NCBI GenBank assembly: GCA_973895155.1
Contig: OZ316895.1
Span: forward strand, 9,052,001 to 9,116,000
From: Marsupella aquatica
Lineage: Eukaryota > Marchantiophyta
Reading direction: 5' to 3'
DNA: 64,000 nt
Below the pieces are notes generated by a model. It was not told the DNA's origin and made no database searches. It saw only the letters and a program-made list of their open reading frames with translations. Shown here piece after piece: positions 35,943 through 45,192 of this stretch (the stretch's first letter is position 1; each line of letters begins with the position of its first letter). The translations under genes were made by a program, and so were the position numbers.

Positions 35943-37978
35943 CTAAAATGGGCTCTTCCTACCCCTCTTGGCCGGCTTCTTGGCTGGCTTCTTGCCCTTA
36001 TCCTTTCGGGAACGTATATCCTGCTGCTGACAGGTGTGCAGGGCCCGTGGGTGCTCCTGCTCCTCCTGCCTCTCCTGCCTCTCCTGCTCATCCTCATCGT
36101 CATCACCTGCCTCCTGCTCCCCCTCATCATCAACCTGTCTTGATGATGCAAGACTACTACGACTACCACGATGGGATGAACCGCCCTCATGGCTACTGTC
36201 TCCCCCCTGAGCACCACTAGTAAGAGGCTGATCCTCATCATCACTACTGCTCACATCAGCACCCGACCTCTCAGGCTCATCCGAATCCTGCATCCATATA
36301 CTTAATGAGTTTATGCAAAATTAAAGGGTCCCCAACAATGTTTGCATGACAACTAAAAAATTGTCAAAACTAAGATACTCACAATAGCCAACTCGGCATC
36401 TACCATCGCAAAGAGGTACTTTCGTCCGTGCTCCATTGCTGTCTCAATATGTTTCTTTGATATCTTTCTCTTTATTTCCGGTACTGTCATGCATGCCACC
36501 AAAAATTAAACACACAAAAATAAACCCTAGCTTATAACCTAAAACTCACCCTAATTAAACCCCACAAAAGCAAACCACATTCCAAGGGAATTCATAAACT
36601 TTGCGAAGCTAATAGGTTGACAACATGCGAAGGCCAATAGTTTGCGAACTCATTGCGATGTCCGTTGCGATGCGGGTTCCTTCGCAACGGGTTCGCAATT
36701 GTGGAAAAACAAAAATCCGTAATAGAGTTTGCAAACATGTTGTGAAGGGATACGCATCACAACGGGTTCGCAAACTGTGTTCCCGAGAGTTTTTAAAAAG
36801 GTGACCAAAATTCTAAGTGTCAGACATGACCTAAAACAATACACAAGCAAGCACATGAGAGCTTCAACATTCATGGGATTCCATTCACTTGCATTGCCCC
36901 ACTGGGAAACTAAGTTGGAAAGAGAGTACAAAGGGGAGGAGGCACTCACGAAGTGAGCCTTGAGGCCGGGGAGCCCGCCTTGACCCAACCCGTGGATTGG
37001 ATTCGGGGTGGCCTTTACTCGCTTGGCTGCATCAGTGAATCACTTGGGTGGTCTTCCTTCTTGATCAACCACCTTCTGCATATCAGCCACCTTCTGTTCG
37101 AGTCCCTTCAGGTCGTGGTCAGGGGAGAGCTTCCCGGCCTCCTTTGCCTTCAAGGCTCGAGCCAGTGCATCCTTCCACTGATCTAACTCACTAGCTGCTT
37201 TGATCTGCACCTCAATTTTGTTAAATGCATTCCAAATGTCCTCGATGAAGTGGAGGGGTCTACGCAAATTCCTGTACGATCTCAAGTCTTTCAGGTGGGC
37301 TCTGATCTTCATCCTGTCATGGTATCTCATTTGAGACATAGAATTTGAAATCTTGTCTCCCAGCCATTGCTCATCTATGTCAGGTCCGTTGCGAAATGCA
37401 TTTTTGATCTGATTGATCACCCTCTTTCGTTCTGCCTTCTCAACCTTTCCCCACTGCATGCCTCGTGAGAAATTGCTTGTGATGATCTGCTTGATTGTGC
37501 TCTTAGCCCCTGCATAGGCTAGCTCTGTTGGAGTCCCACTCGTCTCCAAGGCAATGAATGACAACTTTTTCCTTGCTTCCTCTTTTTGACGTTGCTCATC
37601 CCTCTGTTTTCGAATTGCATCCCTCTCCTCTCTTCTCTTCTTTTTTTCTAGGGCTTGAGGAGAAGCAACTCCCGATTTAGCCCTCTCCTCTCTCTTCCTT
37701 TTTTTCTCTCTAGCTTTCTCCTCTGCTACGGCCCTTTCCTCCTCCCCCCTAGTAGCCTGCCCTGCTAGAATTCCTGTCTGCAAAATCTGCCCTAGAATGC
37801 CACTCAACGAGGCAAGCCCTGCTGGAGTATTCAAATTCACTTTGCCCAACTGTGCAGCATTGAGATGTTGGGCCACTAAATCCATGAATGCATTCTCCTC
37901 CTTCTCTTGATTTGTCCCATTGCCACTACCACTAGCACCACTAGCACCGTGTTGTCCACTTCCCTCACCACCAGCCAT
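35943..37978 (-). pseudogene. Opposite-strand CACTA gene: charged coiled-coil-like protein, possible TNPA-like accessory factor
   Basis: Three exon-like blocks on the minus strand. Block 1 is 37978-36950: a Gly/Ser start MAGGEGSGQHGASGASGSG, the hydrophobic segment LGQILQTGILAGQ, a highly charged KREERAKSG...EKKKRREERDAIRKQ helix-like stretch, then a basic mixed region. An in-frame TGA at 37040-37042 falls between GRPPK and FTDAAKRV, where TGG is plausible. A GTGAGT donor follows. Block 2 is about 36483-36383 (PEIKRKISKKHIETAMEHGR ... MVDAELAI) with a GTGAGT donor. Block 3 is 36287-35943 (DSDEPERSGADVSSSDDEDQ, acidic, ending KKPAKKPAKRGRKSPF). The block 2-3 splice is in phase; the block 1-2 junction is not with the obvious sites. 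No family is recognised. A role in binding the subterminal motifs is inference from position. Confidence 0.6.
36600..36780. repeat. Internal TTGCGAA motif cluster
   Basis: TTTGCGAA, ATTGCGATG, TTCGCAA and GGTTCGCAA recur at short intervals inside an intron of the opposite-strand gene. Clusters away from the ends are unusual for CACTA elements and may mark an internal rearrangement. Confidence 0.6.
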
Positions 37979-38109
37979 AGCCTTCCGCCTCTCAAGTCTC
38001 TTTCTTCTCCTTGCGCGCAGCTACACTATCCTCTTGCCTTCTCCGCTCGTTCTCTCGACAAAACATAGGAATGAGCTCAACGCGAGCTCCCGCCGACACT
38101 TACAGCATT

Positions 38110-38340
38110 CAAAAAAAGGCTGTTGCGATCAAATTCGCATGGGAAACTCCCATCCTATACGCTTCGCAAACTGTTTCGCACATTGCGACCCCATTGTGAA
38201 GGTTTCGTCATCGCAAGGGAATCGCAACCTGCAGGAGTGACCAAAATTTGCTCTCGACCTCTGTTTTTGCAAAGCCGTTGCGAAGCGGAGAGGTTCGCAA
38301 AATGTCTCTCTGAGTTGTGAACTAATTTGCGAGGCAGGTG
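38110..38340. repeat. Internal TTCGCAA motif cluster upstream of the opposite-strand gene
   Basis: GTTGCGATC, TTCGCAA, CATTGCGACC, ATCGCAAG, GTTGCGAAG and TTTGCGAGG lie just upstream of the minus-strand start codon at 37978. This is the position of a promoter, so self-regulation through the same motif is possible (inference). Confidence 0.6.
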
Positions 38341-38519
38341 ATATCGGTTTAGGGTGGGAAACGATCCCGAGTACATTAAACGGCTTTACAAGGGTAAGTT
38401 GCTTAAACCCATAACTCATTTGTGATTTGCCAAGTTAGGAAAATATAATTGGGTTTTAAGGTAAGGTGGTTTGTGTTTAATTGAGGGACTTAATTTTTTT
38501 ATGTTCCAATGTAGGGGTT

Positions 38520-38880
38520 TAATGTCGGGGTTATGTTTTAATGTGCTTTGACTTCTAACTCAGGGTTTTTTCACTATATTGAAGTTTAGGGTCATGGTCT
38601 ATTTAATTGAGGGATTTGGGTTAGGGTTTAAGGTAAGGGTTTTGGTTAGTAAGGTTTTACCTTTGAAGTTTGGGTGTGGGTTTAAGGTAGGGGTTCCTAT
38701 AATTACTTAGGTTCTACCTTTGAAGTTGTGTTAGGGTCTAGGGTGGGGGTTTGAGTTAGGTTTTAATAGAGGTTTTGTTTATTTTCTAATTGAGGGTTTA
38801 CTTTGGGTTAGGGTTCACTAAGGGTTTAGGGTTAGGGTCCAGGGTAGGGGTTTGGGTTAGGTTTTCATTTAGGGTATGCT
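38520..38880. repeat. Degenerate telomere-like (TTTAGGG-related) tract inside the CACTA element
   Basis: GGGTTTAGGGTTAGGG-like phrases, GGTTTAAGGT and TTGAGGG variants recur through about 350 bases, and the densest stretch is 38805-38865. Plant telomere repeat is TTTAGGG; most units here are variants, so this is a telomere-like low-complexity region rather than a true telomere. Confidence 0.6.
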
Positions 38881-39308
38881 TTCATTTTTTCATTAACATA
38901 AAGGGTTGGAACACTCTAGGACTACTTGCACGACACTTCCGCATCTTTTTCAAAGTTTTGGCTAATGCATATGCATTGCGAGAGCCCGGGCATCTGAAAG
39001 GTACAACTTGTTTTAAAGCCTTTTGGTTTATATTGGAACTATTGAGGGTTATAGTCTATCATCCCTTTCTCTACTTGATCATGAGTCATGGCTTATAATG
39101 TATTATATATTTGCAGATTTTTCCCTCCTACTTCCAGATTGGGTTCATCAAGTTTGAGCCTGAAGACCTATAGACATTGCTGAGCCTGGGTCTCAAAAAC
39201 GGTAATGTTCATTTCACTTCAATTTAAAGTGTATTTAGGGTTTAAAAATGATGGTTTTGGGAATTTTTTTACTAACTCCAGGCTCCAAACATTTGTTGCA
39301 TTTGCCAG

Positions 39309-40862
39309 ATGTCTTCATCCTCTACAACTTCCACCACATCGAACTCCTCCTCCGATGAAGACATTCCTCCTCCTCCTGAGCCTGAACCAAGTGTACGTCG
39401 ACCTAGTGGTCCGCCATGTCAACTTTGTGGTTGTAAAAAATGTGTGGGGATGGTTGTCCAAAAGTCATATGTATGTGCGGACCACATTGTAAGATATGGA
39501 CAACATTGAGGTCTTACACCGGGAGCCTCTTCATCCCATATGGTGAGTTGTAAAGTTACCTTGTTTGTTTCTAATTTCATAAATCTACCTAGCATGACTT
39601 AAGTTTTGGGGAAGTTGTTCACATTTACTTTGTTGGATTTTTTTCATATAGGTATCCACTAGGCCTACACCCACGGCACCAACACCCTATGTTCCCTCAC
39701 AAAGAGTTCTCGATGCTATAGGCTTGGCCCTTTCACAAGCTTTTTGTCTAGTCGCAATAGGGCAAGGAAGTGTTGGGACAGCTGAGGGTGTTGGTATAGT
39801 TACAAGAGGGAAAAAATAATCTAAAAGGAAGTCTAGAGGGGGGTATAGCGACGGAGACAGGAAACAGGTAAACAAGAATTTTTTTTCCTATTTTTAAAAT
39901 GCTGTTACCAAGAAAAAATCATTGTTACCAGGAAAAATGACAATTTAAAAATGTCTCCTAAAACATGTTATTTCCCAAAAAATTAACAATGCAACATTTT
40001 TGGCTAGCTTTGGGCGCTACTATTAGCAGCGCCGGGCGCTAGCAGCGCCGGGCGCTAGCCAAAAAAATTGGTCAACCAAAAAAAAACTTTTTTTTCTAAT
40101 AAAAAATAAATTTCAAAAAAAAATCAAACAAAATTTCCACCCATTTTCCTGTTACCAGTTTTTTTTCCTGTTACCAATTTCTGTTATTAAATCTTGTTTC
40201 CTGTGTGCTGTCTTTTGTAAACACCTCCTAGAGGGGAAGTTGATCAATATACCTGTAGGGTTGATGGTAGGTGGGGACCTTGTACGTTCACAGGGAAATG
40301 TGTGCCAATCATAAAGGATTGGAATCCTGATTGCCTTGGTTTGCCATGTGATATAACCTATGGTGAGGAGATAGAGGTTTGGGGAAGGCGTTGGGTTGTC
40401 AAAAGTTCTACACTAGGGGAGAGACATGGGTATGGAGTTTTTTCTTGTGAGGACATCATTGTGGATGATATGGGTGGAAAAGGGCGGTCTCAAGATGGAC
40501 CAACGTTGTTCCCATATGGTGGACCCATTTACAAGAGGAGACATTGGAACATGATCCTTGTACAACACCCTGAGTGGAAGACTTATGCATTGGACATGGA
40601 TACTTTTGATGGCTGCACTAGAAAGTATAGTGAACAACGTATAATTGATGGTGATCCCATCCGTAGTGGAAATATAGCCGGTTTCATAAACAGTACTGTG
40701 GGGTCCCGGCCCAAGCGTAGGAAAAATTGTGAGTGGGTTTTTGTTGATGGTCTCCCTCCAGCATCATATGGACAGAGATATCATCATGACCATTGTCTTG
40801 TTGTGGCTACAAGGACCATTAAGGCCGGAGAGGAGTTGTTTACTCATTATGAGTGGGATTAG
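39309..40862 (+). pseudogene. SET-domain (lysine methyltransferase-like) gene carried by the CACTA element
   Basis: The phase-consistent model has three exons: 39309-39542, 39652-39867 and 40233-40862 (359 codons). Exon 1 encodes a Ser/acidic/Pro start and a Cys-rich knuckle (CQLCGCKKCVGMVV, CADH). Exon 3 has a Cys-rich pre-SET-like stretch (CRVDGRWGPCTFTGKC), then the SET domain: GYGVFSCEDI (GxG motif), FPYGGPIY, NIAGFINSTVG (the RFINHS position), KNCEWVF, and the C-terminal RTIKAGEELFTHYEWD. SET proteins transfer methyl groups from S-adenosylmethionine to lysines, usually of histones. In-frame stops TGA (39507) and TAA (39817) interrupt exons 1 and 2, while the SET exon itself is fully open, and an ATG at 40302 could give 186 residues. 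It lies just upstream of, and co-oriented with, the transposase. The SET call is firm; activity is unproven and the canonical NHS triad is altered (INS). Confidence 0.8.
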
Positions 40863-41089
40863 GCTTAGATATTTTAGGGACACTCATGTATTAAATGTTC
40901 ATTCATTGCGTGTGAACATATTTTTGTAAGCTACCCATGTCCTTTTCATATTATTAATAATATATTTATCTCACTATTATTTGGAGTTTGATGGCAAATG
41001 CTTTATTGTGTTGTCCATAGAATGTGCGACCTAGTCAAGATATGTTGCCAAGGAGGTTGAAAGCTACCTATGATGAAATGGGCATCCAC
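40863..41089 (+). other. Spacer between the SET gene and the transposase
   Basis: An AT-rich gap with a splice-acceptor-like TCCATAG at about 41020. The 3' end of the SET transcript and the start of the transposase transcript are probably here. No promoter could be fixed. Confidence 0.4.
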
Positions 41090-44000
41090 GAGACGGAGAA
41101 AAATCATCAACAGATTCCTCATCCAGTGACAATGACATTGAAGGTTTGAATGAAGGGGCACCTAGGACAGATTATGAGGTCATGCAGGACCAAGAGACAG
41201 CCATGGATGACTTCATGACAGATTGGTTTGGTGTGGACGTTGATGGTGAAGGACGTGGACCACCCAATGAAGGAGCTCCCCCACCAAATGCTGCACATGA
41301 CCCCCGGCCTCAACATACACAAGAAGGTCAACAACAATGGGAAGAAGCGGAGGCACATGCTAGAACACCTATTTATGGGGGTGCTCGTTTGAATAGACTC
41401 TCTGCCATCTTGGCATTGATGAACCTTCAGGCAAAACACAAGGCAAGCAATGCCCTACTATCGAATTTGTTTGCAATTTGCCATGACCTCATGTTACCCA
41501 GTGACAATGTATTGCCAGGAACTTGGAAGGAGGCAAAGAGAGTTTTATCATCCATTGGTATAGAATATCATATCATTCATGCTTGTGTGAATGACTGCAT
41601 CCTACATCATGAGACCAATGCCAACATAACTGAGTGTCCAATTTGTCATGAACCTCGATATGAGGCCAACATGTTGACCTCAAAGGTGCCCAGGAAAGCT
41701 GTCCATTGGTTTCCCATTATTCCTCGATTGTTGCATGTGTATCAATGTTCTGACTTGGCAAGATTGATGGTATGGCATAAGACACATCGATCAGAGGCCG
41801 GTGTCATGCGGATGCCAGTTGACTCCCCTGCTCACAAGCATGTGGAGTCACAATGGCCAGAGTTTGCCAATGACCCTCGTCATGTGAGGTTGGGGTTGGC
41901 ATCAGATGGGGTCAGCCCCCATTCCCTTGGTGGGAAAGGACGCCCTACATCAGTTTGGCCGGTGGTTGTTATGAATTACAACCTTCCACCATGGTTGTCC
42001 ATGAAAAAGGGCTTCTTATTGCTGTCATTGATTATCCCAGGTCCATCTAAGGTAAAAAACATGGACACCTACTTGGCACTATTGGTTGGGGAACTTAAAA
42101 AATTATGGGACGGTGTGTGGGCCTATGATGGTCGGAAAACTACAAGGGGATTACCGCGTGTCTTCAAATTAAAGGGAATCAATATGTGGACCATGCATGA
42201 CTATCCTGGTAAGGTTTTCATGTATTAAAGAGTTTGTTTTAGAGGAAATCCCTCATATTTATGTAACTATGTACATGAACTTTTTAAATCCTTTGACTCT
42301 AATTGAGAAAGTTGTTTGGGTTTGGGTTTGTTGCAGGTTTGGGTTTGTTTCAGGGTTACAAACTCAAGGGTATAAGGCATGCTCCACTTGTGGTCCAAGC
42401 CTTGAAGATATGGCCAAGTACTCAAGATGGCTTTGCAAGATAATCTACCTTGGGCATACCAAGTTTCTTCCACTTGGACATGAGATGAGGTCTGACCCCC
42501 TTCTATTTTCAGATTTTGACATGATCAATGGTGATGAGTGTGACATACCTGAGCGTACATCCTTTGCACATTGGAAAGCCATAGCTGATAGGGTGGCAGA
42601 CCCTGACGACCCCATGACATTTGATGGAAGTGGGTTGACACTGTGGACTATACTAGCCACTTTGCCGTATTGGTCTGAGTTGAAGATTCATCACTTGTTA
42701 GACCCCATGCATATAGAGGGAAACGTTGGGAAGGCTTTGATCAAGCATTTTTATGGAGATAAGGACCATAATTTTAGGGAGGTATGCCAAGATCTAGAAC
42801 GACATCCAGATGTATGGATAACAGTTGATGAATCAACAGGGATGGAATACCGTCCTTCAGCTCCTTGGGTTTTGAGTGTTGGTGAAAGAAGAGAGTTTCG
42901 ACAACGCATAGGTCAGATGCGGTTTCCTACAGGCTCTGGTGCCAATCTCCGGAAAGCTTTTGGGATGGAGGACAGTCATAAGTGGCCAATGTATCTGAAG
43001 ACACATGACTATCACCGTTTACTACAACATATACTTCCTGTGGCAATCATAGGCTTGGGCAGTGAAGAAGTGCAAGATGCCCTCTAGTCATTGGGCACTT
43101 TGTTGAGATGGATATGCTCAAAGGAAATATATGAAGAAGAGATCCCACGTTGGAGGTATTGGCAGTTGAGGTAGTGTGCAAGTTAGAGAAGGCCCTCCCT
43201 CCTTCCTTCTTTGATTGTCAAGTGCATTTACTTGTTCATCTTGTGAGGGAGGTTGCCATTGCTGGTCCAGTGCATTGTCGTTGGATGTATTGGTTGGAAA
43301 GGTATATGGCTGTATTAAAGGCTTATGTACGGAATCGTGCACGAGTGGAAGGGAGCATGGCAACAGGATACTTGGCAGCTAAGAGTATGTTCTATTGCAG
43401 CAACATCTTAGCTACCATTGATCCTAGTTGTCCATGCAGTTGGATGGAAGAGAGAGAAATGGAGGAGGATCATTTAACAGGAGCCAAAAAAACACGCTTA
43501 CTGACCGGAGTGGAGTTGATACAGATGACTACTTTCATGTTGAGTAATAGTACTATGATGGAAGAATGGAGAGAGTTTTATGAGGATGCAAAGAGGGAGA
43601 GTCGTCGCCCAAGGATTTTTCCAAAGTTCCTTGAGTATATGAGGGAGAAAGTACTTCAGTTGGATGCTATGGTGGCCCAAGGTGAGAGTGTATCACATTT
43701 TCCAGATATGACTCCTGAGGTTCGAACAATTGTTCATGGCCTTTTGAGACTTGTTCACACCAGAACAGCAATGTGGACACAAGGGAGACATTTCAGGATT
43801 TCTGACCTTGATGAGAAGAGGGGTAGAACTTTTGACTGTGGAGTTCAAGGGCAGTTCATGCAGGATTCACAAAGTAACCGCCATGACACGAATGTCATCC
43901 AAGATGTGGTGCCTCATTATGGGAAGATAGAGGAGAACTTGATTGTATCCTATGATGCGGATACAAAATTTGAAGAGTATGTCTTCAAGTGTAAGTGGTT

Positions 44001-44283
44001 CAAAATTCACTTGGTTGGTGAGAATCGCACGGTACTTCTTGATGATTGTGGGTTTACTCGACTGAAGACATCAGCAACTAGCTTTCAACCATCTCATTGG
44101 CAAACATCTGAACCGTTTACATTCCCAAGTCACCTTGAGCAGTGTTTCTATATTCCGTACCCACCAGACCCAGAGGAGTGGTCAGTTGTTATACCGTATG
44201 TGCCACGATCTCGTTCCATTATCTCAGAAAAACCTGAAGTTATTATTGTGTCAAACGGAGGAGAGGATGAGGACCAAGTTTGA
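41090..44283 (+). pseudogene. TNP2/TNPD-type CACTA transposase, interrupted
   Basis: Part 1 (to 42208) has an acidic leader, then ECPICHEPRYE, YQCSDLARLMVWHKTH, VRLGLASDGVSPHSLGGKGR, WPVVVMNYNLPPWLSMKKGF, LIIPGPSKVKNMDTYLALLV and INMWTMHDYPG: the Transposase_21 (TNP2) core, ending at a GTAAGG donor. Part 2 resumes after about 42336 with GFVSGLQTQGYKACSTCGPS and LGHTKFLPLGHEMR, and runs to an in-frame TAG at 43085-43087. A one-base frameshift lies near 43149. Part 3 (43150-44283) has LPPSFFDCQVHLLVHLVREV, HCRWMYWLERYMAVLKAYVR (DUF4218) and IEENLIVSYDADTKFEEYVF...KCKWFKIHLV (DUF4216). The intron does not join in phase with the obvious GT and AG. The enzyme would bind the ends and cut at the CACTA termini; with these lesions it is probably inactive. 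Confidence 0.9.
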
Positions 44284-44539
44284 TGCATCACTAGTAGTAA
44301 AACTTGTTGTGAGCGTATAATTCTGATTATATTAACTATCATGGTTTTATTTATATTTACCCATTTATTTTCTTCTTTTGTCTTACAAACACTTGGACTT
44401 TGAAATTTCATTTTACTGCTATATATGCAAGCCTAGCCACTAGAAAAGTTATCCTCATGCATGCCACCTTTTTGAAATCCCTAGCTTATAACCTAAACAC
44501 ATGCATTCTCCATCTTCTAAAGTATTCTCTAAAAAAATT
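44284..44539. other. 3' flank of the transposase inside the CACTA element
   Basis: AT-rich sequence between the transposase stop and the right subterminal array. No feature is recognised. Confidence 0.4.
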
Positions 44540-45022
44540 CCATTCTGAAAACTTTGCAAACAACTCTCTTTGTGAAACATTTTTTAAACCAGTCAGGAAG
44601 GAATTTTTGAACCTCTTGTGAATCACATTCCATCGGTACTTGTGATACAAATACGTTCTCAAACTTGCGACCAAACTGGCTTCGGTACTTTGCGACCCAA
44701 CGTTCTTCAGAACACTTTCTGAACATAATAGGTTCACAAACCACTTGTGATTGTATTAGTATCGCTAAATTATGAACCAAAATATATCTGAAGACGGTCG
44801 CGATGGTAGCGGACTCACAAAGTCGTTGCGAGACAACTAGTATGTAAACGTGTTGCGAAGTCAATAACGTCAAAAATGAATTGCGATGTATTTAGCTTTG
44901 CAACATCAAGTTGCGACGATAAGAGCATGGGATATTGTGAGGCGTGTTGCATCACAAAATATCTGAAGGTTCTAACATCGCAAGGCCTTCCCGACATCAA
45001 AAACACCTTCGCAAAAGGGGCC
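44540..45022. repeat. Right subterminal repeat array of the CACTA element
   Basis: CTTGCGACC, TTTGCGACC, TCGTTGCGAG, GTTGCGAAG, ATTGCGATG, GTTGCGACG, ATCGCAAGG and TTCGCAAAA lie within about 480 bases, matching the motif set of the left end. The minus-strand open frame 44815-45201 crosses from this array into the Copia gag N-terminus and is not a single gene. Confidence 0.8.
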
Positions 45023-45036
45023 GATATGTAGTAGTG

Positions 45037-45192
45037 CACAGCTTCCTCCACTGCACGCCGCACCGGTGATCGTACCGGTGTCACTAGTTCCTCCTCAAAC
45101 GGTAGCAGCTCCTCCTCAGACTCCCCGTCTGACCGTCGCGATCCTGAAGCTCCACCAACGCTAACTGTTCCAATATCCTCCGAGTCACTCAT
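45037..45192 (-). pseudogene. Copia gag, N-terminal part
   Basis: The frame starting MSDSEDIGTVSVGGASGSRR (ATG at 45192-45190) continues through an acidic EESEEELLPFEE-like stretch to ...RRAVEEAV, where it meets the CACTA end. On the far side of the element the same frame continues at 35144 with LLPELLVVGKK and then MARFGG. The in-frame joining across a GTG/CAC duplicated codon shows that the transposon landed inside a gag ORF that was open at this site. Confidence 0.75.

Larger units (their letters stand above)
35145..45036 (+). mobile_element. CACTA (En/Spm-type) DNA transposon, 9,892 bp, complete ends
   Basis: Left end CACTACTACACTATC at 35145; right end GATATGTAGTAGTG at 45023-45036, whose complement is CACTACTACATATC. 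The ends therefore match over CACTACTACA with one base of difference following. The flanking triplets are both CAC (35142-35144 and 45037-45039), the 3-bp target duplication expected for this superfamily. Contents: a minus-strand charged-protein gene (37978-35943), a plus-strand SET-domain gene (39309-40862), a plus-strand TNP2-type transposase (about 41090-44283), and clusters of TTGCGAA/TTCGCAA motifs. Removing the element restores an open reading frame of the host Copia gag, which confirms the boundaries. The transposase has a stop and a frameshift, so the copy is likely non-autonomous now. Confidence 0.93.

Noticed and set aside
38520-38880. True interstitial telomere array
   Set aside because: Exact TTTAGGG units are few and variants dominate, so it is only telomere-like.
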